Below, piece after piece: positions 32,956-43,671 of a DNA stretch of 64,000 nt. Positions within the stretch are counted from its first letter, which is position 1; every line of letters begins with the position of its first letter. The notes below the pieces were generated by a model. That model was given only the letters and a program-made list of their open reading frames with translations, ran no database searches and was not told the origin of the DNA. This stretch comes from Lamellibrachia columna (taxonomy: Eukaryota; Annelida; Polychaeta; Sabellida; Siboglinidae): contig OY759267.1 of NCBI GenBank assembly GCA_963662155.1, positions 33,770,976 to 33,834,975 of the forward strand, in the 5' to 3' direction. A program made the translations under genes and the position numbers.

Positions 32956-33640
32956 ACACGCTGCTATTTTCTGTGTACATGGCAGGTTGTACACCAGAAC
33001 TGATACTGTTGATTAGGAATACATGTGTACACACACCCAACGTGTACACAGCATGTTGTACACCAGCACTGATACTGTTGTTATTAATATAGCTGTACAC
33101 ACCTCCAATGTGTACACACCATTTTGTATGCGAGCACACACTGTTGATTAGGAATACACATGTACACACAGTTAATGTATACACATCATGTTGAACACCA
33201 GCATTGATACTGTTGTTTATAAATACATGTGTACACACCCAATGTGTACACAACACACAAACCTGTTGTTTATAAATACATGTGTACACACCCAATGTGT
33301 ACACCACACACAAACCTGTTGTTTAAGAATACAACATGGTGTACACCAGCACAGATACTACTGTTGATTAGGAATACACATGTACACACATGTGTATGCG
33401 CATGAAATGTGTACACAGCATGTTGTACACCAGCACGGGTACTGTTGATTATGAATACTGTTGTACACATCCCAATGTGTACACATGTTGAACACCAGAA
33501 CATATACTGTTGATTAGGAATACACAATGTGTACATAGCACGATGCACAACAGTTGTACACCAGCACTGTTATGGTTGATAAGGAATACACATGTACACA
33601 CCCAAGTGTATGCCAAGCTGTATGCCCTATGTATGCTAAA
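32956..33640. repeat. Minisatellite of TGTGTACACA-rich units (about 60-67 bp)
   Basis: Units contain GTTGTACACCAGCACTGATA, TTGATTAGGAATACACATGT and ACCCAATGTGTACACA, in at least 8 variable copies. The self-complementary TGTGTACACA recurs in each unit. Confidence 0.85.
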
Positions 33641-33769
33641 ACTGCTGCCAACATTAATTTATATTGCTCTATATATTAGCCTGATGTACATAGAAAGTTG
33701 ACTGTTACGTGATCATAGACGCCCGCACATTTACTTGCTGTATTCTGTCTAAATGACATTGAATCTGTT

Positions 33770-34125
33770 GATAGAACAAGACAATCCCAAAGTCTGGAGC
33801 ACACAAGCTCTTGTACTCATCAGGAGCAGACAATGCTCATCAGGAGCAGTCAGTGCTCCTATACTCGTTAAAAGCAGTAAATGTGCTCCTATATGCATTA
33901 GGAGCACTGCTCATCGAGCGCAAACTGTGCTCCAAGTCCCGTCACAATGTGTCACTTTCATAGGATCTCCTCATGACCAAACAGTGCTCTTATAATTGTC
34001 GAGAGCAGTGCTCTTTGTGAGCAAACAGTGCTCCTATTCTCATCAAGAGCAGTGCTCCTCATGAGCGAACATACTCTTATACTCACAGCAATGCTCATGA
34101 TGAAACAGTGCTCCTTTTTTCGTCA
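33770..34125. repeat. Degenerate repeat of GGAGCAGT/AGTGCTCC palindromes
   Basis: Around 10 copies of CATCAGGAGCAGTCAGTGCT with variants such as CAGTGCTCCTATACTCAT. The core GAGCAGT..AGTGCTC is inverted, so again units can fold. Confidence 0.75.
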
Positions 34126-34189
34126 AGAGAAAGTTCACTTTCGTGGTGATCTCCTCTGGCATGTCTCTGGTGACAACAGCTACAAAGAA

Positions 34190-34525
34190 ACAGGACACTT
34201 CATACAACAGCTACAAAAAGACAGGATACTTCATACAATAGCTAAAAAGAGACAGGACACTTCATACAACAGCTACAAAGAGACAGGACACTTCATGCAA
34301 CAGCTACAAAAAGACAGGATACTTCATACAACAGCTACAAAGATACAGGACACTTCACACAACAGCTACAAAGAGACAGGACATTTCCTACAAAAGCTAC
34401 AAAGAGACAGGACACTTCATACAACAGCTACAAAGAGACAGGACACTTCCTACAACAGCTACAAAGAGACAGGACACTTCATACAACAGCTACAAAGAGG
34501 CAGCACACTTCATACAACAGCTTCT
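34190..34525. repeat. 31-bp minisatellite, about 11 copies
   Basis: Units read ACAACAGCTACAAAGAGACA GGACACTTCAT every 31 bp. Because 31 is not a multiple of 3, the three frames rotate (YKETGHF, QQLQKDR, TSYNS), yet no frame has a stop, giving a 195-codon artefactual open frame. Confidence 0.9.
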
Positions 34526-35239
34526 TACCCAGAAACTGTTAGAATATATCGATTACCAGAAACTGACTTGATATTGCACACAGTAGTAGTCAATTATTAC
34601 AATTATGCAATATGACAAGTGTCATTATCAATTGTTTTAGTATCCCGCATGCACGCACACAAGCACACCTGCATGCACACACGCACAACTGAAATGATTG
34701 AAAACTGATAAGAAAGAAATTATAGATTAGACAAATCTACACTGGTTGTATAAGAAATAAATGGGACAGATCATTAATTAACCTTGAGGTTCTAATCATA
34801 CGAATAAAGTGCCAGTGATTTTTACAGTATCCCATATGACAATTTTTGCTCTATGGAAATTTATTTCTTAACATGGATGTGTCCATATTTGAGGGCTGCG
34901 ACACTTATGCTTTGCCCAAATAAATATTTCTAGTGGACGGTTGGCAACAAATGCTCGTGTCAATGATGGAAGGATCCCTGGTGTACGAAGACAGAATCCG
35001 GTTTGTTTGTGCGACAAATGACAGGGAGCATACTCCAAGTTGATTGTCTCGAAAATAAGTGTAGGATTTGACAAAAACACTACTGCAGGTCGATGACAAG
35101 ACAACAATACACGTGAAGTTTTTATTAAAACTAAATTGTAACTTTAGCACACTGTGGACTGACTTCTAGCGTTGTTTCAATGGGGAAAATCAACAGTGTA
35201 CTTCATTCAATCGTATCCTCTTGTGAGGGAGTTTGCAGA
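34526..35239. other. No gene seen
   Basis: Unique AT-rich DNA with a short CA-rich (GCACACACGCACA) run at 34650-34690. The minus-strand open frames here are not similar to the expected last exons of the dlg guanylate-kinase domain. Confidence 0.5.
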
Positions 35240-35350
35240 ATTAATTGAGCCGTGTCTTGGACACTTCTGCAGTGGTTCATGAGAGATGGAGTCCACAGCA
35301 GGCTACACATTTACCCCGTGTGGGATCTTTTACTTCCCCTGACATAGACA
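35240..35350 (-). mobile_element. SINE tail relic
   Basis: The complement contains TATCTGGTGTCTATGTCAGG then GGAAGTAAAAGATCCCACAC, like the tail of the SINE at 18.06 kb (CAGGGGAGGAAAACTAAAAG). The tRNA head is missing. Confidence 0.4.
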
Positions 35351-35394
35351 CCAGATAGAAGGGACCAACGGCTTTTACTGTCTCTTCCGAAAGA

Positions 35395-35500
35395 ATGTTA
35401 CAGATGGTCAGTAACACATTACAACATGTGGTCAGTAACATGTTATAACATGTGGTCAGTAACATGTTACAACATGTGGTCAGTAACACGTTACAAGATG
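35395..35500. repeat. 24-bp repeat with self-complementary unit
   Basis: Four copies of ACATGTTACAACATGTGGTC. ACATGTTACAACATGT is itself a near-palindrome. Confidence 0.9.
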
Positions 35501-35655
35501 GCTTCAGGTTGATGTAAGAGCTTTTTAAGACCAATACTTTGAAAATCTAAGACCTCCTTCATAGACAGATTCAATTGAAAACAAAGCAATTTGACATCCT
35601 CTTGGGAACATTTATTTAATGGTCAATGTGTAATACACACTGATCACTAAATACA

Positions 35656-35689
35656 TCTTTAATTAAATTTAATTAAAGATGTATATCAC
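35656..35689. repeat. Perfect 34-bp palindrome
   Basis: ATACATCTTTAATTAAA followed by its exact reverse complement, with no spacer. Confidence 0.95.
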
Positions 35690-35877
35690 TCAACGATACA
35701 CAATGTATTCCACCTTTGTCTATTAACAGGTTAAGGCTTAGGCCTAGTTAGGCGAATTCAAATTTAAGACTTTTAAAAGAAACTGTCAAGGCATTACAAA
35801 TGTGAGATCCAATTTAACAATTAAAGACCTTTTAAGATTTTTAAAGAATTCATGAACAGTTGTTCTACCAGACTCAC

Positions 35878-35987
35878 ATGATGGCATCGACAGACTTTGG
35901 CTTGATGAAGATGGCGATAGGGAAGAGTCCAGCCATCTACAGTCTCTTGATGGCGTTGCCGCTGACATCCAGGATACAGTGCTTGCC
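35878..35987 (-). pseudogene. dlg: dlg guanylate-kinase-like domain exon with an in-frame TAG
   Basis: Acceptor TGTCTCTGACAG and donor AT|GTGAGT bound a 110-bp exon in phase 0. It reads GKHCILDVSGNAIKRL, a stop, then MAGLFPIAIFIKPKSVDAIM, matching the GK-like core of Dlg proteins residue for residue over most of its length. The stop is TAG where Dlg proteins have Gln (CAG would give it by one C-to-T change). It continues exon 36547-36719 at the correct phase. The following exons (MNKRLTEEQAR.. to the C-terminal WVP) were not found between here and the left edge. Confidence 0.85.
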
Positions 35988-36110
35988 CTGTCAGAGACAG
36001 ACACAAGTATACATCAAAGATACAGTGCTTGCCCTGTCAGAGACAGACACAAGTGTACATCAAAGATACAGTGCTTGCCCTGTCAGAGACAGACACAAGT
36101 GTACTCGTTG
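35973..36110. repeat. 46-bp tandem triplication of a splice acceptor
   Basis: GATACAGTGCTTGCCCTGTC and AGAGACAGACACAAGTGTAC repeat at 35973, 36019 and 36065. On the minus strand each copy carries the acceptor TCTCTGACAG and the first 14 bases of the GK exon, so three candidate acceptors stand in series. Using an upstream one would add 46 or 92 nt and shift the frame. Confidence 0.95.
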
Positions 36111-36546
36111 TACAACCAATCAAATCTGTTGTTTCATACACTCCTATTACTGGGGACACTTAATGTTATATACTCTTGGTATCAAGAAATACCATAGGAC
36201 ATTTAGGCTATTTCCACATTTTAGTAAACTCCTCTTACTGAAGGCGCTTATTTTTTTTTTACCAGGGACACTTGCAATTTACGAAAACTTGTCTAAATAT
36301 GACACTTTAATTTCAAACATGCCCCTTATATTGATGGTACAAGTCATTTCAGCAACTCTCTCTCTCAACAAAACACCTTGAGGACACTTGTTTTGTCTTA
36401 TTGATGACACTTCAAAACAAGGGTTTTGTATTGACCGAGGACACTTGTAATTTGCCTTAACTGAGGATACTTCCAATTTGCATACTAATGACACTTGTAA
36501 TATGTCTCACTAGGACACTTGTGATTTGCATACTGAGGACATTTAC

Positions 36547-36719
36547 ACTTTCTGCCACCTCCCTCACTGATGCGACGCTCGTTCCATAGAGGTTGCTATT
36601 GTACTGGCCTGCCTCTATAAACAGGTTGTTTTGTATATCCGCCTCCATCTGTTCCCATGACTCGACAAAGTGGTAGTCGCAATGGTCAACCTCGTGTTCT
36701 CGTTGCAGCAGTGTTGTAT
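36547..36719 (-). CDS. dlg: dlg guanylate-kinase-like domain exon
   Basis: Acceptor ATTGCTGTCATAG and donor GTAAAT bound 173 bp. After a 2-nt partial codon it reads [20 protein letters not shown], then [20 protein letters not shown] and [17 protein letters not shown], closely matching the Dlg GK-like domain (TTRPKREYEVDGRDYHFV.. [23 protein letters not shown]). Arg of TTR and Gly of DGRDY, invariant in dlg, are changed to Leu and His. MAGUK GK domains bind phosphoproteins rather than make GDP, but those positions shape the pocket, so the changes fit relaxed constraint. The frame itself is open. Confidence 0.9.
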
Positions 36720-37595
36720 CTATGACAGCAATGACATGACACTACAAGTGACATGGTGACAGTATCACACAAATGTTTGTGACAGACATTATTTGACAAG
36801 GACTGTCATTTAACAAATATTGTTGCATAAAACTCCATCCTCAACTGATTTAGCTGATCGCAAATCCTGTTCGTTGATGTCGAAATATGTAGTGTGTGAA
36901 TAGTTTAAGTAGTATCTGCAGTCGATTTAATAAAAAAATGCCTATTTTTGTTAAAATCATCAAAATAATTCACTTTAGTCATTAGCTTTGGTAAGGTTTA
37001 AAATAGCAGGTATCCAAAATGGTAAATACTGTGTGGGTTAATGCCGATCATGGACGTGAATTCCATTCTCTCACCGATCACATAACAAAGTGACACAATT
37101 TCACCAAGGGTGAAATTTGTGAGTTTTCAGCGTTTCCATTATCACTTCACTTAATCTTTGACCAAACATTAAGTAATTTAATAGTTTGTCTGATGATTTA
37201 AAAAAAAAAATACATACAAAAGTTGTACAAATGAGCTAGCATGTGGCAGTGGTTACTAGTTAGGTTTGATCTTTGCATAATAAATTTGCAATGAGAATAT
37301 TGAAAAAATCAAATTGAGAAGGGACCATCACTGAATAAAGACCATCACTTTTTAAAGACAGTTGCTTAACAACTGACCATCATTTAACAGATGTTAAGAC
37401 TTAACAAGGACCGTCAATGAATAAGGACAATTTGAAAAGGTTAAGAGATAAAATATCAAGGCAGTTACACGTTTTGCATGAATATTATTTCTTACCAATA
37501 GAGATGTTACAAATACAAATAAATTCAGTGGTGCAATGCTCTGTAAAACAGTAGTTTAGTTAGCCAATAAAAACCGGTGCACAGCCTGTTTGACA
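36720..37595. other. dlg intron, no feature recognised
   Basis: AT-rich, with weak repeats of GACCATCACTTTTTAAAGAC type at 37320-37440 that grade into the 34-bp array. Confidence 0.5.
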
Positions 37596-37855
37596 CAGAC
37601 CACCACTTAACATGGGCGGTGACATAAGATAGGCCATTACTTAACATGGGTGGTAACATAAGATAGACCATCACTTAGCATGAGCAGTAACATAAGATAG
37701 ACCATCGCTTAACATGGGTGGCAACATAAGATGGACCATCACTTAACATGTGCGGCAATATAAAATAGACCATTACTTAACATGAGCGGTAACATAAGAT
37801 AGAACATCACTTAACATGGGCGGTAACATAAGATAGACCATTACATAACAAATGT
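37596..37855. repeat. 34-bp minisatellite, about 8 copies
   Basis: Units read CACTTAACATGGGCGGTAAC ATAAGATAGACCAT with substitutions. Three more copies of the same unit occur at 40428-40520, on the far side of the 71-bp array and the tRNA island, so the intervening 2.5 kb sits inside an older array. Confidence 0.95.
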
Positions 37856-37929
37856 AGCCATTTTGTACTATCATCTGCAGTGCCCCCAAACATAACATTT
37901 AACCCTTGACCAACATTATCCACTCACAT

Positions 37930-39620
37930 ACTACAACGATACCCGCTCCGGTAATCCAACTGTATGGTGGAATCAGACAAAAGAAAATTACCATGCCCTG
38001 TACACCGTAGGGACGAATAGTGTAAACCGGTCATTTACCCCGAATGGAGGAATAATAAAATTACCATGCCATGAACCGCACGGGGACCCATATTATCGTC
38101 AGACAAGTTACACTGTATGGTGGAACAAGAAATCAAAATTAACATGCACTACCGTAGGAACGATAGCATAAACCGACCATTCAAACTGTATGGCGGAATA
38201 AGACAATTAATGATTACCATGCCCTGTACGCTGTGGGAAACACCATCACAGCCACCATACCCACCTTATGGCGGAACAAGAAAAATTAAAAGTAACCTGC
38301 CCTGTACACCACAGGGCCAAAGAACATAAACCGACCATTTACACCGTATGGCGGAATAAGGAAAATAAAAATGCCCTGTACACCATAGGGCCAAAGATTA
38401 TACACCAACCATTAACACTGTATGGCGGAATAAATAAAAAATGCCCTGTACACCATAGGGCCAAAGAACATAAACCGACCATTTACACTGCATGGCGGAA
38501 TAAGGAAAATAAAAATGCCCTGTACACCATAGGGCCAAAGATTATACCCCGACCATTAATACCGTATGGCGGAATAAAATTACAAATGCCCTGTACACCA
38601 TAGGGCCAAAGATTATACACCGACCATTTACACCGTATGGCGGAATAAAATTAAAAATGCCCTGTACACCATAGGGCCACAGATTATACACCGACCATTT
38701 ACACCGTATGGCGGAATTTAATAAAAAAATGCACTGTACACCATAGGGCCAAAGATTATACACCGACCATTTACACCATATGGCGGAATAAAATGAACAA
38801 TGCCCTGTACACCATAGGGCCAAAGATTATACACCGACCATTTACACCGTATGGCGGAATAAAATGAACGATGCCCTGTACACCATAGGGCCAAAGATTA
38901 TACACCGACCATTTACACCGTATGGCGGAATTTAATAAAAATAAAAATGCCCTGTACACCATAGGGCCAAAGATTATACACCAACCATTTACACCGTATG
39001 GCGGAATAAAATAAAAAATGCCCTGTACACCATAGGGCCCTTCCTCTAGTCCGACCATTTACACCGTATGGCGGAATACAGAAATTAAAAATGCCCTGTA
39101 CACCATAGGGCCAAAGATTATACCCCGACCATTAACACCGTATGGCGGAATAAAATTACAAATGCCCTGTACCCCATAGGGCCAAAGATTATACACCGAC
39201 CATTTACACTGTATGGCGGAATAAAATTAGCAATGCCCTGTACACCACAGGGCCAAAGATTATACACCGACCATTTACACCGTATGGCAGAATTTAATTT
39301 AAAAATGCCCTGTACACCATAGGGCCAAAGATTATACACCGACCATATACACCGTATGGCGGAATGAAATTAAAAATGCCCTGTACACCATAGGGCCAAA
39401 GATTATACACCGACCATTTACACCGTATGGCGGAATTTAATTTAAAAAATGCCCTGTACACCATAGGGGCAAAGATTATACACCGACCATATACACCGTA
39501 TGGCGGAATGAAATTAAAAATGCCCTGTACACCATAGGGCCAAAATTCATTCACCGACCATTAACACCGTATGGCGGAATAAAGTTAAAAATGACCCGTA
39601 CACCATAGCATAGGGCCATT
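37930..39620. repeat. 71-bp satellite-like array, about 23 copies
   Basis: Units contain CATTTACACCGTATGGCGGA, AATGCCCTGTACACCATAGG and GCCAAAGATTATACACCGAC with a 71-bp period, more degenerate at the left edge. GCCCT..AGGGC in each unit is self-complementary. Minus-strand open frames (YNLWPYGVQGI repeats) are artefacts of the repeat. Confidence 0.95.
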
Positions 39621-39677
39621 CCCCCAATACAGCTGATGTTCGCTGAGAAGGGACTATGCTAACCATCACATAAGATG

Positions 39678-39789
39678 TGCGCCGGGTGAGGAACGAACTC
39701 ACAACCTCCGCATATCTCAGTCTGCCACGCCTGTTGCCAGGCGGTACTGTTTATAAGTACGGCGCGCTAACCGACTGTGCCACCGGGGC
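39678..39789 (-). tRNA. tRNA-Ile(UAU)-like gene with a 38-nt intron
   Basis: The minus strand folds as a tRNA: acceptor GCCCCGG with CCGGCGC (one C-C mismatch), D arm GCAC..GCGC with AGTCGGTTA loop, anticodon stem CCGTA with TGCGG, loop CTTATAA with anticodon TAT, T arm GTGAG-TTCGTTC-CTCAC. A 38-nt insertion lies one base 3' of the anticodon, the position of canonical tRNA introns; animal tRNA-Ile(UAU) genes are usually intron-bearing. The acceptor mismatch and lack of a T-run terminator just downstream leave open a tRNA pseudogene or tRNA-derived repeat. Confidence 0.75.
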
Positions 39790-39969
39790 CAAAACCCGGT
39801 TCCGTTCCATAGTGGTAACCGTACCGCCCCGATAGCCTTCGAAAGCGATCCGACAATCCAAACCCTCGCGGAAAGAACCTTGTGCAAAATCTACCTCCGA
39901 TGCGACAAGACGCTCCAGCCAGTAAATGTGGCTAGCGCCCAGAACTAAAACCAAAGGTTTAGTAGCCAT
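39790..39969 (-). pseudogene. N-terminal fragment of an SGNH-hydrolase-like retroelement protein
   Basis: ATG at 39969 opens MATKPLVLVLGASHIYWLER followed by LVASEVDFAQGSF. The GASH motif after a hydrophobic strand resembles block I of SGNH-fold domains that occur in several mobile-element proteins (GxSxxxWL pattern). After about 59 residues the frame runs straight into the tRNA sequence. No catalytic His block remains. Similarity is by motif only, and function is uncertain. Confidence 0.4.
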
Positions 39970-40425
39970 TCGTCAGGATAATAATAACAAATTATGCGTA
40001 AACGACTGACGATTACCTTTCGCAGTTCAAGGGTCGGAGGTAACAAAATGGCGGATAAACGGCGTCCGTCTTTGCAACAGAAACTCACCTGAACACACTA
40101 GCGAAAAATATCCGATAAGATTGAACACAATAAACCGAACAACAAAACTGATCTTGCAATAAAATCAACAAATTCAGCGATAACGAATAATCAGTAACAA
40201 TAGAAATTCGGAAATATTTGCAGCGCAAAGGTCTCACAACGACACAAGCTAACTTGGAAATCGAGTGAGGCTGGCTCTAGGTCACGTGGTTGGTGTATCC
40301 ATACGCGTGAGCGAGTAATTAGGCCAATACTCTCTCTACCATAAAAGGTCTAACCTCAAATCGCCTTCATTGCCTTGTCATCTCGCATAAAATCCTTTAT
40401 GCGCCGCTGTCACATAAATTCATTT
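39970..40425. promoter_or_regulatory. CpG-containing unique island, possible promoter
   Basis: This stretch lacks minisatellites and has many CpGs plus AAAATGGCGGATAAACGGCG, a CACGTG box (40284) and ACGCGTGAGCGAG. It lies upstream of the ATG at 39969 and the tRNA on the minus strand, so it could be the promoter of the SGNH-like frame or of its parent element. Confidence 0.3.
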
Positions 40426-40427
40426 AC

Positions 40428-40520
40428 TTAACATGGGCGGTAACATAAGATTGAATATTACTTTACATGGGCCGTAACATAAGATAGACCATTACTTAAC
40501 ATGGACAGTAACATAAGATA
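40428..40520. repeat. Three more copies of the 34-bp minisatellite
   Basis: Same unit as at 37596-37855 (CTTAACATGGGCGGTAACAT). Confidence 0.95.
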
Positions 40521-40900
40521 GACCCAGGGAAACGTTGAGAGAAACCAGAAGACAGAAAGAGGATGGTGAAATTACATAAAAAGATTGGAATAAAGAAACA
40601 TCTGAGGATGAAGGTAGCGGGAAACAGACTGCGAGGAACAGGGCACATTCAGAGACTGAGTGAGGAGAGATTGACAAAGAGAGCAGGGAAACCAAAGTTG
40701 GTGGTAGAAGAGGAAGACCAAAGTTAAGGTGGAGAGGGAGAGGGAGAGGGTGAAGAGTCAAGAACAAGGCAGGTGTGAACAGCAAATAATGACAGAAGAT
40801 CGAGAGATAAAGACAAGTAGTTGTGAGGAAAACAATTTGCGATGTGGCCCAGAGAATAAGACAACATGTCCAAGACAAGAGTTTGTAACGAGAGACTTAT

Positions 40901-40961
40901 GTGGTACGCAGCTTCCAATGTTAATGGTATTTTTGGTAGCAAGGTTGGCAAAATAAACATA
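40901..40961 (-). pseudogene. Candidate degenerate dlg GK exon with a mutated donor
   Basis: Acceptor AACATTAATATTTCAG opens a 61-bp frame ending GSCVPH once joined to exon 36547-36719, and GSCVPHTT is exactly the Dlg sequence at this exon boundary, with the correct phase 1. The base after the exon is ATAAGT instead of GTAAGT. The first 14 residues (YVYFANLATKNTIN) barely resemble the expected PVIILGP..DLISEFPDKF. Either an eroded exon or a chance six-residue match. Confidence 0.3.
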
Positions 40962-41210
40962 CTGAAATATTAATGTTAAAAATATGTAATCAAGTCTCAA
41001 CATTTTTTTATTTAACCAAAACATTTGACTTAAATTTGTTCTGACTTTTTTGACAGATAAACAGATAACCTAATAAGCGGACAGTATGCTTGAAAAAAAT
41101 TGGGCTATGTAAAAATGTCAAGGAATCTGTTCTTATAAGCATACACAAACATGTTTTCTCTAGACAATAAGATGACTGTTTAGCACTATTAGTATCATTA
41201 AATTTTGGTG

Positions 41211-41281
41211 TCTAGTGTAGAACAATTGAAAAGTGGTGCCAACTGTTTAACACCAGATGGCGACACTTGTTCCACACTAGT
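41211..41281. mobile_element. 71-bp foldback element
   Basis: CTAGTGTAGAACAA at the left and TTGTTCCACACTAG at the right are inverted with one mismatch, like a miniature inverted-repeat element starting CTAG. Confidence 0.45.
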
Positions 41282-42044
41282 CACATTACAATAATTATGG
41301 ATCCTGCAGATTAAAAAGAGGGTGTATGCTAATGCACCACTAATTAAAATGGAACCGCCTCGTAAGACAACACAGTCTCCTCTCCCGCTGAAACAACGGT
41401 CACCTCACATCACAATTACATTAAAACTACAGTACTTTGTCTTCTTACATGACGTCATTTTTCATGACATTCGATTGCTAAGAATATTACAATAAGCCCA
41501 AACATTTATGAAACAGTGGACTCTCAGTATATGGAATAAGGGATTTGCCTAAACGGTTCCATGTATAATAATAACAATAAAAAAAAAACCAGAATCATTA
41601 AGCATGATATCATGAACAGAGATGATCTTGATATGTAGAATATGTTGATATTTGGCCAAACTGTTCCATGTATAACAATGACAATAATAAAACTTCAATA
41701 ACACCTCAATCCCCATAACCTGAGCTCAGAAACACAACAAACCAGAAACGTTAAACATAATATCATGAACAGGGATGAGCAGAAGTCATCACCAGACTCT
41801 GATCAGAGCAAGAGACCGCAGAGGATTTAGGCTGGAAATGCAATTGTTAAAAAATACACTACAAGATACATAAAACTGTGCAGTTGTGATAATTGATTTA
41901 TCATGAAAGACTGGAATTTAATGAACATTAAAAAAGAAACAACTATAATATTAGCAATATATATGGAAGAGCTGCAATCACAGAACGTGACACTACGTAG
42001 TGAGACATTACATAAATAAGACAACCCAGTATAAGGACATCAGG
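41282..42044. other. dlg intron, no gene seen
   Basis: AT-rich; two diverged copies of a phrase with AACGGTTCCATGTATAATAA (41552 and 41658) and ATCATGAACAGAGATGA (41610 and 41762). Confidence 0.5.
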
Positions 42045-42185
42045 CTCTTGAGGACATCAGGCATGCGAGGATGTCGGGCTCGTGAGGATGTTGGGCTTGT
42101 GAGGACATCAGGCTCATAAGGATATCGTGTTCGTAAGGACAACGGGCTCATAAGGATATCGGGCTAATAAGGATATCGGGTTTGT
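42045..42185. repeat. About 20-bp repeat (GAGGACATCAGGCTCGT)
   Basis: Seven degenerate copies of GAGGATGTCGGGCTCGT / AAGGATATCGGGCTAAT. Confidence 0.8.
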
Positions 42186-42464
42186 GTCCCAGCTTTGACC
42201 CATTCGGGTCATTCCCAACTAAATAAATATACCTTTTATGTTGGTGGATTTGGAAGTAATGAAAATGACAATATCCAAATGAACTACACTTCGTTTTCAC
42301 AACTAGTATATCAATTGTGTGTAAAGTGTGAAAGAAACTGTCGACACAGGACAGTCTTAATGAAGTGTACAAAATATGAACTGTCTACAAACTAGTCATT
42401 TAATGTTTTTATTAAAGCTTTAATACTGGTTGACGGGTGCACTATCACAAGTAATGTGGTGTAT

Positions 42465-42730
42465 GAGTGCAATGTGGTGTATGAGTGCATTGTGTGGTGC
42501 ATGAGTGCACTGTGTGTTGCATGAGGGTACTGTGTGGTGCATGAGTGCAGTGTGTGGTGCATGAGTGCACTGTGTGGTGCATGAGTGCACTGTGTGTTGC
42601 ATGAGTGCACTGTGTGTTGCATGAGTGCACTGTGTGATGCATGAGTGCACTGTGTGATGCATGAGTGAACTGTGTGGTGCATGAGTGCACTGTGTGGTGC
42701 ATGAGTGCACTGTATGGTGTACGAGTGCAT
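42465..42730. repeat. 20-bp minisatellite, about 13 copies
   Basis: Units are GCATGAGTGCACTGTGTGGT. The long minus-strand His/Cys/Thr-rich frames (HSCTTQCTHAPH) are repeat artefacts. Confidence 0.95.
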
Positions 42731-42824
42731 CGCCCTACCTTTGGGTCTGATCCTTTGCCAGAAAACTTGACATTTATTAGTCTCGCCCTCTCCTTCCTCT
42801 CCACCCTGTCGACACAGACATGTT

Positions 42825-43135
42825 GACATGGCACTACTGACATCCGACACAAGACATGATGACATGGCACTATTGACATCCAACACAAGACGTGATGACA
42901 TGGCACTATGGACATCTGACACATGACATGGCACTATGGACATATTACACAATACATGATGACGTGACACCATGGACATCTGACACAATACATCATGACA
43001 TGGCACTACTGACATCCAACACAAGACATGATGACATGTCACTACGGACATCCGACACAAGACATCATGACATGGCACTATGGACATTTCACACAAGATA
43101 TGAATGGCCACTATGGAAATAAAACATGATGACAT
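42825..43135. repeat. About 36-bp repeat (GACATGATGACATGGCACTA)
   Basis: Around 8 degenerate units with ACATGGCACTATGGACATCT and GACACAAGACATGATG. Confidence 0.85.
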
Positions 43136-43439
43136 GACACAACTTCCGACACTGACACTGCAGCATGTCAAAGTTAATATTCTGACTGCTGACACAGCCA
43201 ATACGCCACCAACATAGTAAAGGTAACCTTGTTGCATTAGTCTACAGTTCATTCAATATGCTTTAAAGAAATTGTGTTAGAAGGCACAATACAATAAAAG
43301 TTAGCATAACACTAGAATGGATACAAAATTGAATCTGAATGTTATTTTTAAAATTAGTTATTTTAAAAGATATCATGTTGGTACTATATTTAGAAGTGAA
43401 AAGTCAGTTTGAGTGTTTTCATAAATTGTGTCATGGATG

Positions 43440-43570
43440 ACAATGACTGAAATAAGGCACACGTTGGTGACAGTGACTGATGGCTGAAACAAGGCACACG
43501 TTGGTGACAGTGACTGATGGCTGAAACAAGGCACACGTTGGTGACAGTGACTGATGGCTGAAACAATGTT
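43440..43570. repeat. 37-bp repeat, 3.5 copies
   Basis: AAGGCACACGTTGGTGACAG followed by TGACTGATGGCTGAAAC, about 75 bp from the dlg SH3 exon. Confidence 0.95.
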
Positions 43571-43671
43571 GGATTACAACATTCATGTTTGTTAAACAAA
43601 TTACGAATACTGTCATAGAGTCATCTATGTCAGAGACACCGACATCGACACCGACATTGACACTGACTTAC

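Noticed and set aside
34028..34615. A 195-codon frame with KETGHF repeats
   Set aside because: The 31-bp repeat rotates through three frames without stops; not constrained as protein.
42392..43252. A 286-codon minus-strand frame rich in His, Cys and Thr
   Set aside because: It is the translation of two successive minisatellites (20 bp and 36 bp).
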